DNA of 64,000 nt, taken from assembly GCA_963920705.1 (NCBI GenBank), contig CAWUCO010000074.1, forward strand, positions 1,488,001 through 1,552,000, read 5' to 3'. Of the stretch, positions 44,290-55,570 are shown one piece after another (positions within the stretch are counted from its first letter, which is position 1; each line of letters opens with the position of its first letter). The position numbers and the translations under genes are program-made. The notes under the pieces were generated by a model. The model searched no databases. It was not told where the DNA came from and saw nothing but the letters and a program-made list of their open reading frames with translations. The DNA comes from Odiellus spinosus (Eukaryota > Arthropoda > Arachnida > Opiliones > Phalangiidae).

Positions 44290-44753
44290 CGTACCAGAGA
44301 AGAAATGGTTGAAATCAGGGTCGGTACCAGGGCACCGATTAAACCGGGCAACAGACCTCCAGCTTGTTTTATATACAATTTCCGATTCGTTTTGGTGGTC
44401 CCCCGTTTACTGCCTAATTGACGGACAAGACCTCGGTGCTGTTTTAGGTACAACCGGGCTTCCTCAGGTATCTCAATGTTACCGCGTAACAAGTTAAAAA
44501 ACGATTTGTTGATTGATTTAATTTGAGGGGCCTTGGCTCTTTTCAAAAACTGCTCTAGTTTTCCACCTCCTTTTTGACTAACGTTGACCAGCCTCCGTAA
44601 GAAAGGCAAGTGTTTCTTCAGGGGATGCCGTTGTCTGGTAAATCTGGTTTGGGTCCGTAAAGCCCTCCGAGCGTTCCGTAATAAAACTTTTTTCAGTAAT
44701 GATATTGGTTTTCGCTTGCTCCGCAAACGTCTTGAGGTACTTTTTCTCACCAT
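44286..44753 (-). CDS. Basic pVI/pX-like protein, right copy
   Basis: 155 codons; differs from the left copy at one position near the N-terminus (Arg to Ser). Same Arg-rich start and Gly-hydrophobic end. Confidence 0.6.
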   Translation of the reverse strand: MVRKSTSRRLRSKRKPISLLKKVLLRNARRALRTQTRFTRQRHPLKKHLPFLRRLVNVSQKGGGKLEQFLKRAKAPQIKSINKSFFNLLRGNIEIPEEARLYLKQHRGLVRQLGSKRGTTKTNRKLYIKQAGGLLPGLIGALVPTLISTISSLVR

Positions 44754-44807
44754 GTTCTTTTAAAGTCAAGATCCGTAATAACACTTTTATTGAAGAAACA
44801 AGCTTAT

Positions 44808-44885
44808 TTATTTGTCATTGCAAACAACGATCATATTACCTTCGTGAGGGAATATGTTACTTCTTAAACGTAACTCGTCAGGCAT
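44808..44885 (-). CDS. 25-aa micro-ORF, right copy
   Basis: Same length as at 32971-33048; the last residue is Lys instead of Asn. Its conservation is no more than that of the surrounding non-coding sequence. Confidence 0.25.
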   Translation of the reverse strand: MPDELRLRSNIFPHEGNMIVVCNDK

Positions 44886-44899
44886 ATTTTGTTTCAAAT

Positions 44900-45457
44900 C
44901 TATACACAAGAAAATGGATTAGCAGCCGTCACTAGATGAAAAGCTTTGGCCACGAGATTTTTGTTATGGGGAAATATTTGACTACTCAAGTAGTTTATTT
45001 GACTTCCATCGCGAGGATTTTTGAAACATATGATATACGAGGAATTAAGGCTAATTGTTCGGCTTTCTTTTCCTTGCCCAAATAGATTTTGAGTTAACAA
45101 AGCCACTGACACATTTTTATGGTGCGAGGAAACACAATAGATATTAGCAATGTGCGCGTTATTATAGCAGTTAAAGGCCAAGTCGTCAATAATTAAAAAA
45201 TTATGAAAATTTTCATCCCAAAAATTGGGATCTTCTGGGGGCAATCCCTCAATAAACTCCAAATTTTTCACCTCTTTCTGCATGTCTTTAAATTTTGGTT
45301 GGTACTCTTTATAACAGTACACGATCCTATTGGGTGGAGGTTCAATTAAAGTCTCGGCGTTTTTTAAAAGGTTAAATATCCAGGTGGTTGTACCACACAT
45401 GGTTGGACCACTCACCAACAGCTGCATTGGGGCTTGAAATTTGATTTGACATGACAT
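44900..45457 (-). CDS. Packaging ATPase, right copy, P-loop altered
   Basis: 185 codons with the same Thr in place of the Walker A Lys. One residue before Walker B differs (Leu to Phe). Otherwise intact. Confidence 0.85.
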   Translation of the reverse strand: MSCQIKFQAPMQLLVSGPTMCGTTTWIFNLLKNAETLIEPPPNRIVYCYKEYQPKFKDMQKEVKNLEFIEGLPPEDPNFWDENFHNFLIIDDLAFNCYNNAHIANIYCVSSHHKNVSVALLTQNLFGQGKESRTISLNSSYIICFKNPRDGSQINYLSSQIFPHNKNLVAKAFHLVTAANPFSCV

Positions 45458-45606
45458 TTTTCAAATTTAAGCTCAAAATCTTTAATTCTCTTTTTAAAAC
45501 GGAAATGATTGACAAAATTCCAATTGGTCCGATCCTCGACAGGGATATACCAAATAACCGTTATCTCGTCAAATGTCACCTTTTTTATACTCTTTTCCAA
45601 ATCCAT
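45412..45606 (-). CDS. PPP1R15/GADD34-like ORF, right copy
   Basis: 64 codons with KVTF, Arg26, Trp29 and RFKKRI unchanged. It overlaps both neighbours exactly as in the left arm. Confidence 0.55.
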   Translation of the reverse strand: MDLEKSIKKVTFDEITVIWYIPVEDRTNWNFVNHFRFKKRIKDFELKFEKCHVKSNFKPQCSCW

Positions 45607-45994
45607 CTAATACCACCTCGCGTAATGCTTCCACAAACCTCAAAATATGTTTGTTTTTCATCAAAATGGTCAGTTTTTCCACAGCTTCCTTGGCCAATTT
45701 TTTTTGATGGGCTTCTTCGTACGCTTTCAAATTAGTTTTATCCTGATCGAGTAAAAAGGCGCAAAACGGGGCTTTTCTTTGATGTACGCTCAGTGGACAT
45801 TCATCGCTACTGCTTTCGCTCCTGTCAAATTCATTGTGACAACAGAAACATCTAGTCTTACAACCTTCGTTCAAGTAGAAAAAACCCGCTTCAGCTAGTT
45901 CCGAAGCTAGATACGAGTGGCGTGGCAAATGTTTCGAGGCCGTCAACCAATTGATATTGTTAAAGGTCTCCAATCTTTTACTTTCACGATACAT
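45569..45994 (-). CDS. BIR-domain protein, right copy
   Basis: 141 codons; zinc ligands and hydrophobic core unchanged. Differences from the left copy: Tyr to Cys and Glu to Lys between CXXC and the last Cys, and Asn to Lys in the helical tail. Confidence 0.75.
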   Translation of the reverse strand: MYRESKRLETFNNINWLTASKHLPRHSYLASELAEAGFFYLNEGCKTRCFCCHNEFDRSESSSDECPLSVHQRKAPFCAFLLDQDKTNLKAYEEAHQKKLAKEAVEKLTILMKNKHILRFVEALREVVLDGFGKEYKKGDI

Positions 45995-45995
45995 C

Positions 45996-48900
45996 TTATT
46001 CGTTCGAATATCCAAAGGGCACTGTCGAGTAATCATCTTTGATAATTCTTTTATTAAAGGTGACACCAAAAGTCTTCTTTAAATTACCCAGAAAAAGCTT
46101 CGCCTGACTCTTGTTGCGCACCACGTTAAAGGGGACCTCCACCGAGTACGTGGTTTCTGGTTTGTCCAAGGCCGCTTTTATCGAATCAAAATTGATGATT
46201 TCTTCATTTTTTCGATTGAGGGAAATGCCTTTCATTTTCGTGACGCTTTTACCGTCGGCTGTTTTGTAGCTATACGATTTGGGTCCAGAACACACAAATT
46301 CAGTGATATAAGTACCCGGAACTTCGTCGGTCCAGTCTCCCATAAATTGACCGATGGGGGGAAAATTTGTTTCGTCATTGTTCTTTCGGACAAAAAATAA
46401 ACTATCCGTGTCATAATAGAAAGTCCTGGTGCCCAACTGTTGCAAGGTTTGAAACAAGCCAATGCGGCCATAGGAGCTAACGAAGCAACCAACCACAGGC
46501 GAACCTTTGTAGTACGTTGGACTAAAATCTTTCTTGTATTTGTAAGACAACATACAAACTTCGTCATTGAAAGGTCGCGTATCAGTCAGTTCAATAGTCG
46601 GGTCTGTGACAATGGATATGTAGGCTTCGTAGGTTTTGACAAAGACCGTCTTGGGTTTATCGTGGGACATGCAGTGACGTCCCCAATTGAAGTTGAGCGC
46701 TGGCTTTGCAAGAGTTCGGAGAGGGGTGTTGCTCGTCACATCCTCAGCTTTAATGTCTTCCCTCTCCTTGATCGCCTTCAAATATTCCGATTTTTCGGCT
46801 TCAGTTTTCACTTCTCTCGGCCATCCCGAATTTTGAATTTTCAACTTCAAAAAGGTATTGATGTACCCTCCAAAGAAACCTGGATCCTCCCCTTTAACGT
46901 AGCGGTATCTTTCAGCGTAGTGATGAACTTCGAAAATTTCCATTATGACGTATCCAAATTCCACGGCATTGTATATTTCAACACTCGTCCAGCAGCCGTC
47001 GAAAGCCCTTTCTTGGTCACTGTGGGTGCAAGACTCAAGATCGTTTTCCACGCATGTCTTACATAAGGCAAAGAAAAGTAAGGCTGGTATATAGGCGTTT
47101 TTTGGTGCCAAAATCTTGCAAGACATTAATCCAAAATAAAATTTTTTTTCGTAATTAAATTTTTTTTTAATTACTTCCGGGTGTAACTTTGGATAGTCAC
47201 GGTACTTACAGACAAAGGGGTAAAGACTCATTATATCGTAGAATAATATCTTCTCATCCGGTTGAGCCTTTCGGTACAAACGAGACCTTCTGTCCGACCG
47301 CCGTATAGCGCAGATTTCGGACCAATTGGCTCGCGAAAAGATAAAGATTTGCAGAATGTTTTTAGCTCCTGGTTAGTCTTCAACATTTCTTCCCATTCGC
47401 AGCTCCAGATTCGGACGTATTCGGCCTTGGGGTGCTGGCTTTGATGGCGTCATCCCGATCTAAAGTTCTTTCGTACAGGTTTTTGAATGAATCTTGTAAC
47501 AAAGGATTCCACTGGCTACCCTTTGTATGAAGCGGGCATCCGTGAAAAAAGTCCCCGTCGTATTGAAAAATGATTTCTGGATTAGCGCAATACCCGTCAA
47601 CCGGAAAACGACCAATTTTCTTTTCACCTCCCAACGATAAGGTGGTTTGTATGTCGATGTTACGTTTCTCCGCTTCCCAAGCCAACCACTTTAATGCGGC
47701 TTGACTTTGATTGATATTGTTTCCATATCCATTTGCCGGAACAACGCCTAAACTAAATTCTTCCAAGTACTTGTGCAGAAATATGTTAGTACAGGCCCCG
47801 GCAATGGTCAAAGCATTCATGTTAATAACGTCATAAGCGGTTTCTTGCTGGAATAATCGTCGAAAGGTATCCATTCCTTGTTGTAACACCTTGACATCCA
47901 TGATTGTGTAATACTCCAATTCTTCTCTCAAATTATAGACTGTTTGCTTTTTCTTCTCTTCGTACCACTGGCTAAACTCGGCGTAATCTTTTTCTTTCAT
48001 GTATTCAGGTTGGAAATAGACTTTGCTAGGAAGAGGTCCGACGTAATCTAGCGTATCTTCAGTATGAATAGTATAGGGGAAAAATTCTTTTTTGCTTTCC
48101 CCCAATGAAAACGTGGCGGGAAACGATCTTAAAGGTTGAGCCACAAAATTAAAGGAATCCAAGAATTTCATTTTCTGTTGTTTCAGAAAGATGGCCAGCA
48201 GCTTGCTACCTTTAAAGACAACATCAGGGGTAATGGCCATTTTTAATAAGGCGTTTAAAATGAAGAACTGTCAAAGTTCATGCCATTATGCGATACCAGG
48301 GTGACGTCTTCAAAGACTGGAACAGTTTTCTTCATACGTTTCGTGGCGTGTTGAATATAGGTATCTTTCGTTTGGAAGAGGTACGCCATAAACTGGTCAA
48401 TGCAGTCAAACCCTCGAAATATACTGTAGGTGTATTCTCCGTCTTCTTCATTTTCCATGGCGCTAACCAACAGAACTGGGACATGTTCGTTATTTTTGGT
48501 CACAGTCTCAGTGTCAAAATAACAATAACGTCTCTTTTCGTACTTGGTATCCAAAGGCATGACGTAACAACGGTTTTTTTCGTGTTTTCTCCGACAATTT
48601 TTACAGGGTCTCGAACATTCGTGATTGTCCTTCAATTCTAATCCGCATTTTACACATCGTTTAAAAGTTTTACACGTGCCGTTAGCTAAATGTAAATTGA
48701 AGCAATCTGGACCTCTAAAGTAACGCCCACAGTCGCGACATCTCTGTAACGGAATGTTAATTTGTTCGTGGAAAACGTTCAACATACGACAACGACTACA
48801 ATTCACTCGCGTCTCACAATCGTGTTCTTTACTTTGACTATAGCGTGTAAAAATCTTTAAGCTTTTGGGACAATAGGATGACCCACCCTTCAGACAATGA

Positions 48901-49685
48901 TAATCCTTCAATATGTGCACGTGATCGTTCACAATACTTTTCAAATTAACGGCCCCTGGTTCGATTTTGGCATTATGGTATAAGAGTAGAGCTTCACGTT
49001 TCTGTACATCCTTCGTACTATCTTTAAGATCTCTAAAGTAATACGTCTGGTCCTTGCTTAGTTTGAAGGCTTTGTTCTTTCTTTTTTCGACCCGGAGATC
49101 GGCTAAAAAGATACCAATAGCCAAAGCTCGACCGAAACATAAATGATCATCATTTTCCAAATAAATGTAATTGGGGTTGATTTTAATAAACGTATCAAAA
49201 GGGACAATATTTCGACGATTCAAACCTTTTTGGAGAGCTCCAACTGGGACGTCACATTGTAATAGAACCACGTCAAAAGTTAGTGAACTCTCAAGATGAA
49301 AATTTTGGTTCGATTGCGCTACTTGACTAATAGCTAGAATAACTCTTTCGGCTGTTAGGTCATTTATGTTCATAAAGGCCAGGTTAATCGGGCTATCCAA
49401 TTCATCCGAGCGAATACAGAAACGTACTCGATTGTACCCATGGTAGTCCCGTAACAATTCGTACAGTAAAGAGTTTATAATACTGACAAAAGTTTCGTGA
49501 ATTTCAGTCAGTTTAATTTGATCCAAATTTTTGAATCGCACTTTACCTTCTATCTGCTGACATTTGTATTTCCGCGAGTGTTTAGCTAGAATTTTATCAA
49601 TAGAATACAATTGTTTTGGGTTACTTTTTAAACTTAAATCCAATGGCTGTTCATCCTGGTCGCTGTCCGATTCTTGGCTACTCAT
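45996..49685 (-). pseudogene. polB: DNA polymerase B, right copy, better preserved
   Basis: Three long frames (48255-49685, 47380-48240, 45996-47279) cover the whole gene. It keeps the palm segment lost on the left, including the motif B region (LNFNWGR where LNSFWGK-like sequence is usual), motif A YDIMSLYP and motif C YDTDS. It has lost 38 codons between the N-terminal domain and the Cys-rich region (junction 48933/48934; a GTAT...GTTAT microhomology flanks the deletion in the left arm). Frameshifts near 48250 and 47390 are shared with the left arm. Confidence 0.9.
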
Positions 49686-49925
49686 GACTCGAAATGTTTT
49701 GAAAGTTAGAACGCGGCTCGCTTTTAACGGCGATGGGCCAATAAAATGTCAACCTCCAAAGTCGATAAACCCAGAAATATATACGTAAGGGGGCTTTTTT
49801 TTAATGATCTTTTCTTTCTTTGTTCCAAGACTTCATATATAAAGGGTTCATATTTTACTTTTATGAGGAAGACCGTAATTCGTTTCGAAGTCGTAAACCG
49901 GGTTAGAAATTGAAAAGTCATCGAC

Positions 49926-50363
49926 TTACTTTTTGACCCTTTTGTTCGCTGGACTGATATGCTTATTCGGATTTTGCCTCATATCTTTAGCAATTTGGGT
50001 GACAATAGAGTTTATCAGTTTACACTCCTTGCTGTTCTCTTGGGCAAAGAAACGTAGTCTTCGACCATCCGCCATCCAAATTTCATTGGCTGGTAAATTC
50101 TTAATCTTGTTGTACTCGTAAATAGGGATATCAATGTAGTAATCTCCGACTTGTACGGGTAAATTTATAGAGTGAGAAGCCGAGTCTTCTTTGACGTCGT
50201 ATTTTGGAACTAGACCCCCTTGATTTTGAATAGTACTTCCTTCTTTAACTGTATTAATATGCGAGATTAATTCATCTTTCCAATCCAAATTATCCAAGAG
50301 ATCAGGTAAAGAATCAAAGAAGTCGGTTACCTTGCGTTTATTCGATGATGAATTAGCAGCCAT
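49926..50363 (-). CDS. 145-aa protein upstream of polymerase, right copy
   Basis: Open throughout; one residue differs from the left copy (Gln to His near the C-terminus). TATATAAAG lies upstream at 50455-50447. Confidence 0.7.
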   Translation of the reverse strand: MAANSSSNKRKVTDFFDSLPDLLDNLDWKDELISHINTVKEGSTIQNQGGLVPKYDVKEDSASHSINLPVQVGDYYIDIPIYEYNKIKNLPANEIWMADGRRLRFFAQENSKECKLINSIVTQIAKDMRQNPNKHISPANKRVKK

Positions 50364-50446
50364 GAGTTACAGGATCACTTTAAGGTTGTGAAGACTTGAA
50401 GAGATGAGAGCTGGAAACGTTTGTGAGGTTTGTCTGAATTTCTCAT

Positions 50447-50794
50447 CTTTATATACTCATCTGGGTGTGGTTTTGAAAATCCCAGAGATGGGCGAAGTTC
50501 ACGATATTCCGTTTAAAATATGGTAATTTGGGCGAAGTTAGAATATAAGTAACTAGTTAGGTAATTAACTTTTCTAATTTTTTGATTGGTCCATCAAATT
50601 TTAAAAGTCTTGAAAAACTAGTTGGCACGTGTAAAATTAGTTTTTGATTGGTTAATCCATAAAAGATAGGATTTAGCTTTGATACAGGCAAAGTGCACGT
50701 GTAATCTAACTTCTGATTGGCTATTTCAATGTTAGACACTTTTGGTCCACGAGGTAAACTCCTTCAGTTTTAACCCTGAAAATGAGTATAAAAG
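50447..50794. promoter_or_regulatory. Divergent promoter, right copy
   Basis: Mirror of 27329-27675: TATATAAAG on the minus strand at one side, TATAAAAG (50787-50794) on the plus strand at the other, with the three CCAAT boxes and paired AACTTCGCCCA repeats between. Confidence 0.6.
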
Positions 50795-50889
50795 GCTTTC
50801 GTAATCATTGGAAAGATATCCAAAGGTTGGTTAAACTTACAACTCAAAGTTTTCTTTTTTCACCGTCACTCAAAACAACAAGAAGTACC

Positions 50890-52529
50890 ATGTCTTTTTC
50901 GGCTGGTAAAATTCAGTTTTTGCATTATGAAAATATTCTTCGGTTATAGTTTTATGTTCCCTTTAAAGCTGTCTATAGCATTAAGAATATAAATATAACT
51001 CTAGATCTAACCTTATCCGAACCAATGTTGTATTAGTACGTCAACCAAGAGTGTTATAGTTACTTAAAAGCAGATCTATAAATGATAGAAATTTAAATTA
51101 CATGAAATAAAAGTCATAATGAGTGAGAAAAATATTTTTATTGTAGTATTATCAAGAGTATATACTGTACATGAGATCTCGAATGGATCAACATATGTAT
51201 ATTTTCTATTCTAGGCTAGAAAAAGTTCATTTTAATAGTCTAGGATAGAGAAAGACCATAGACAAAGGCCAATAGTTTATTTTAGTATAGATACAATACA
51301 TGTGAGAGAAAAGCCCATTTTACTATACTAGGATAGACAGAAACCCATTTCTAGTGTATACAGAAGTATATTTTATTAGACTATGGTATCAATTTACTAA
51401 GATAGTGATTTCTCTGAAGTTTAACCACGCATGAATATTTGCTTGGGATAGAGTCAATGCGCGCAACAGCAGCGGCGCTAAATGATGAAGGTGTTATGAG
51501 GTACAAGGCTTGTCTTTACTAGTTTTGTTCCAATTCCTGACAAGCATGTTTTATGACATTGGCGGCCGGAGATGAGGATAGAGTCTGGGAGGTGTCGATT
51601 TATTTAAACTACGAGTCACGGAAAAAAAGCAGCATGCATATTAAATAGAATTAAACCCTAGCTAAATAGATATAAAGGGATAGATGGATAATAAGTTATT
51701 TTAGAAACGTGAAAGCTAACATTAATGGTTAGTTAATTAAAAATAAAAAGAAAAAGCTAGAAAAAGTTAGTGAATTTAAAATAAAGTTAAAAGCTAGAAA
51801 GTTTTAGTTAAATGGCAAAGCTAAAAGCTAGAAAGGGCTAGTAATAATGGATAGTTATAGAGGATATAAATTTAGAGGTACCAAGGAAAATGGAAAGTAA
51901 TTGCGAGATTATAATCGCTATCGTTATCCAGAACATTTAAATTGATAAAAATAGGCTCGCCGGTAGACTGGATAACCATAGCGACAAGAAGTTCGTGAAA
52001 GCGGCATTCGGGATTCATGCAATAGTAAACTAAATAGGGAAAGGTCCGGATAAGAATCTCGTAGTTTAATTCGACCGATTGACAGAAAGAGCAGGTGGGA
52101 TTTTCAGGCATTCTGCAAAAGAAACAAATTTTAATGTTAATTTTTCTAATTTTAGATTCATTGAAGAAATCCCTGGTAGTGGACGCCCTTTTCATCCAAG
52201 GGAAGGAAGTATTGAATAACAGACGCAGTAAGTTGGATCAAACGTACATTGTTAAAGAGCTGTCAATACATAAATTTGAACAACTTGGGGACGAGAAATG
52301 GGGCACTAAAAGCATACATTTTGCTAGTTATAGAGCCCCATACCCGAAAACAGCTTTATCGCCAAAAATACGTTGTGTAAACCACTATGCACAGAATCAG
52401 CTGATAGGTGTGGCGTGGGAGTATGGTATGCTAGATTATGGATGTTTAGCCGTGCATTGTTCCGACCCAAAGTTTAAAAACTTTGAACGAATTTTTGTAA
52501 AAGGATACGAAAAAAAAGTCTTATTATAG
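50890..52529 (+). CDS. Putative two-exon antisense gene, right copy
   Basis: Exon 1 50890-50905 (ACCATG context, 16 bases, GGTAAAAT donor); exon 2 52156-52529 after TTTTTCTAATTTTAG. Phases agree as in the left arm. Exon 2 differs by about six residues, more than most genes of the element, so constraint may be weak. Confidence 0.4.
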
Positions 52530-53112
52530 GAGACCTGTTTCAAATAGAATGTTTGGATTTGAACCGATGGGATTGTCCCAAATTGGAATGGCTTCATAAA
52601 ATTAGTAAAGCAAAGTGAACCAGGGAAGCTTGCAGATATAACGCCGAGTATATCCTACAAAATCCCACCATAACAACCTATAAGACCCCAACCCTTTAAA
52701 AACCATAAAATAACAATAAATACCTTATATTATCAAGAGGGTTTTGATTCTCATCTTCAAAATACCCTTCGCTTTCCTCTAAATCCTCCCTTTCGAGGGG
52801 TATCGTCTCATCCGAGTCGTACCCCTCTTCCGCGGCGGCTACCAACCTAAAAACAAATAGAAAAAAATGTAACAGTTTCCCTTTAAAATCCGGTTTATGG
52901 TATTTACGCCGCATTTTCATTTTGAAGCTCGGCCTCTATCTCTTCTTCCATCTCTAGATCGATAAGAGCCTGTTGATGAGCCGCTAGGACTCCCTCCGGC
53001 CAGTCTTGCTCGTACCCCCAACTACGTTATATAGTTAATTTAATTCGGATAACACTTGAAAATAAAATTATAAAAATACTTACATTTGTTCGAGATTCTC
53101 CTGACGGCACAT
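51872..53112 (-). CDS. Spliced four-exon zinc-ribbon gene, right copy
   Basis: Exons (transcription order) 53112-53084, 53021-52908, 52846-52724 and 52112-51872. Exon lengths (29, 114, 123, 241) and all GT-AG sites match the left arm. Few residues differ in exon 4 (His to Pro and Pro to Thr). Confidence 0.68.
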
Positions 53113-53697
53113 TTTCAATTAGTTTTAAAATAACTGATTCGAATATAACCTTTTCGTTGAATAGAATGAGTATTTTGTAGAAATTAGCCGGCTTTATATA
53201 CTAGATTAACTCAAGGTTATTTTATATTATCTAGTTATATAGTTATATTCGAGTTTTTTCTTAAGAAATACATTTTTTAATGTATGAACACGTGCATATT
53301 AACTATTTTAAACATTTCCCAACTTAGTTTAATTATCATATAAGAAACTCTTTACTTAATGCCTTGAATACTTTTATAGTAAAATAAGTTGAATATATTT
53401 ATGCCCTAGAGGATCTAATATTTTCAATATGATACACGCCCTTGTAAAAAAGTAATTAACTTTTTAGAACAATATATACTTTTTATATAAGCCCGAGGTT
53501 TGAAACGCTCTTTAAATATTTTAAGTATAGTTAGATTACATGTTAAATAGAAAGAAAAACCTTGCAATTTTAATAAAATTGAGTATATTTTTGATTTTTT
53601 ATATAGATTTCCATCTGAGACGCAATAACCGCGGAAAAAAATCATAAAAAGGAATGAAATTCCCCAGTGTCCTTCGTGCGACATAACAACTTATGCT

Positions 53698-53967
53698 ATG
53701 TGTCATACAGTAGATCAAATTATTCATTTCTGCCTTAACCCCACGTGCTATGTCTTTAAAGAAGCCGTATATCTTCAGCGGGAAAATGTTCTATTGACAC
53801 AAATATCCTTTCCACCCTTAGAATATTTACCGTTAAATGATATTTGTGTCAACTGTAAACAGTTTTGTCCCCCTGAAAATCGATATATGAAAGCGTGTAG
53901 CGTTTTTGAAAGAGAGAATAAAGTGAATTATTACTGCTGCCGCTATCCCAAAATAATCTTTGGATAA
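53698..53967 (+). CDS. Cys-rich zinc-ribbon-like protein, right copy
   Basis: 89 codons from ATG. The frame is open upstream to 53629 and encodes CPSC at 53668-53679. A possible first exon ATGATACACGCCCTT (53431-53445) before a GTAAAA donor would join in frame to TGT at 53668, but its acceptor has a poor pyrimidine tract. Confidence 0.5.
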   Translation: MCHTVDQIIHFCLNPTCYVFKEAVYLQRENVLLTQISFPPLEYLPLNDICVNCKQFCPPENRYMKACSVFERENKVNYYCCRYPKIIFG

Positions 53968-54318
53968 TCCCTTTCCTTCTTTCTATTATTTTATTTTGCC
54001 CGTCCTTCCCATTTCATTCCTCTCTTATTTTATCCTTTAATTTCCTTACTAACATTAATTAATCTTTCCTTTTCAACGCTTATTTTAACTTGAGCATCCT
54101 TTTAACCCCTTCCGAATCACATATCTAACCTTATATCTCTCTTTCACAAATGTCAAGGGTTAAATTTACTTCCGTGTGCTCTACGTATAACTGTGGGGTT
54201 TAGAATATGTAAACAACAATCTAAAAATTAAAGTGTCGCGTTTAGGGACGCTTTATCTCATGGAGATTGATATGTTGAAAATTTTCAAAATATAATTGAA
54301 AAACTTGTGTGTCTTAAA

Positions 54319-54597
54319 ATGCTGAAGAATTCGCGTCTGCCAAATATTATCATTGAAATATATTTGACAATTAATCTAACTTTTACCGCGTTCCATCGGT
54401 TTTGTTCGCGAGACAATGGAAATCGCGTTATATCAAGAAAGTGTAAAAAAGGGAGAATTCGCAAATATAATTCCAACGAAGAATGTCAAGACTTTCAAGA
54501 TGCGGCCTTTAAAAGCCTAGATGAGCGTTATTTTGTTAAGTTTAAAGCTGAAGATACTATTAACAATGAAATGTGGTGTGTTTTAAATTATGAATAA
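54319..54597 (+). CDS. Small basic/Cys-containing protein, right copy
   Basis: 92 codons from ATG; a Glu-Thr pair on the left is Asp-Ala here. Unknown function. Confidence 0.45.
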   Translation: MLKNSRLPNIIIEIYLTINLTFTAFHRFCSRDNGNRVISRKCKKGRIRKYNSNEECQDFQDAAFKSLDERYFVKFKAEDTINNEMWCVLNYE

Positions 54598-54623
54598 AAT
54601 ACAAATATGTTAAACAAAACAAT

Positions 54624-54989
54624 TTATTGCTTTTCATTTAATTTTCCATATTTCCTGAGGCATGAAAAATAATAAAACCGACTTTCTCTATAAAAATACT
54701 CTGAGATTTTTACAGGAACTAAAAACAATGTTTTTAAAGCTTCGTATCCGTAAAACAAAATCCAAAATAAAGGTGAACATGTTACCAAGAGACAATGTGG
54801 ATCGTTTGTTAATAAAGAAACACAAAAAGCAATTGGTAGTGTTATGGGAAACAAAAATATAAGGACTAGAGCGACGAACCAATTTGGTGGAATTTGAAGA
54901 AGCAGTACAATAAAAATCGCAGTTAATAATATCCAATAGTCGATCCAGATATCTAGAGTAAAAGTTAAAAACGAGTCAAGATCCAACAT
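54624..54989 (-). CDS. Multi-pass membrane protein, right copy, intact
   Basis: 121 codons from ATG 54989 (an upstream TTG is not needed). At least two strong hydrophobic segments lie between residues 10 and 90, including runs such as AIFIVLLLQI and VLIFLFPITLPIAF. The end is polar and aromatic. It is the outermost gene, about 140 bp from the tip. No family is recognised; small membrane proteins are common in virus-like elements. Confidence 0.6.
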   Translation of the reverse strand: MLDLDSFLTFTLDIWIDYWILLTAIFIVLLLQIPPNWFVALVLIFLFPITLPIAFCVSLLTNDPHCLLVTCSPLFWILFYGYEALKTLFLVPVKISEYFYRESRFYYFSCLRKYGKLNEKQ

Positions 54990-55129
54990 CTTCAAAGTTT
55001 GGGTTTCCGACTTTAAATAACGTTTAACTGAATTGTGTTTTGTTTGATATCTTTAAAGTCACGTGATGTTTTTAAAAATGACGTCGGAATGACGTTGATA
55101 TGAGCCTAGATTTCTACCGATATAGTGTT

Positions 55130-55570
55130 AAAAATTTTGTCAATTTTGGAAAAATAAAGGAGCAGGGAGGGAAAAAATAAAAAATAAAGGAGCAGGGACG
55201 GAAAAATGAAAATTTGTGTCAGTCCTCCTTGAAAATGGGTTTTTCGACCGGGGGTATGCCGGGTCAGACTGGACGGTCCGGGCGGGGATAATTAGGCCAA
55301 TTTGTTGACGGATGAGGACATTTGTTGAAGGATGAGCTTTTGATTAACGGGGGCGGGGCTAATTTGTGGACTGTGGGGGTAGGGGTGTGGTCTATTAGGC
55401 AAATTTGTTGATGGATTACGTCATTTGTTGACGGATGCGCTGTTGATTTATTTTGGGGGCGGGGCTTATTATGCAAATTTGTTTATTTTGGGGGCGTGGC
55501 TTATGGCAATTTGTTTACTTGATGACGTCATTTGTTTATTTTACCCTTAAAGTACAGGATTAAACTACTC
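55130..55570. other. GC-rich non-satellite flank with short internal repeats
   Basis: Neither satellite nor Polinton. It contains a duplicated AAATAAAGGAGCAGGGA (about 55155 and 55180), several ATTTGTTGACGGATG-like repeats (about 55297-55440) and repeated GGGGGCGGGGCTTAT or GGGGGCGTGGCTTAT motifs near 55456-55505. No coding frame is supported. It may be host sequence or the remnant of another element. Confidence 0.6.

Larger units (their letters stand above)
23022..55129. mobile_element. Polinton/Maverick (adintovirus-like) element as a 32-kb inverted dimer
   Basis: The outer tips AACACTATATCGG and its reverse complement define the ends. From each tip the sequence reads inward almost identically for about 14.7-15.0 kb, leaving a 2.5-kb unique centre. 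Hallmark genes are protein-primed-type polymerase B, rve integrase, adenain-like protease, packaging ATPase and a double-jelly-roll major capsid protein. A standard Polinton is 15-20 kb with terminal inverted repeats of a few hundred bp. Here the inverted repeat takes in nearly the whole gene set. Point and indel differences between arms show two real copies that have aged separately. Confidence 0.93.
40172..55129. repeat. Right arm of the 32-kb inverted repeat
   Basis: 14,958 bp, inverted relative to the left arm. Shared coding regions differ by scattered substitutions (for example several in the BIR gene and in the nested spliced gene) and a few indels. That degree of divergence argues against a simple read-through assembly palindrome. 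Confidence 0.93.

Noticed and set aside
46440..47066. 208-codon plus-strand frame over the right polymerase
   Set aside because: Antisense to the polymerase palm with its recognisable motifs; it exists only because the right arm kept the segment.
23022..55129. Pure assembly artefact (read folded back on itself)
   Set aside because: The arms differ by many substitutions, a 114-bp and a 378-bp deletion in different arms and private stops, which a hairpin read artefact would not produce. Raw reads are still needed to be sure.
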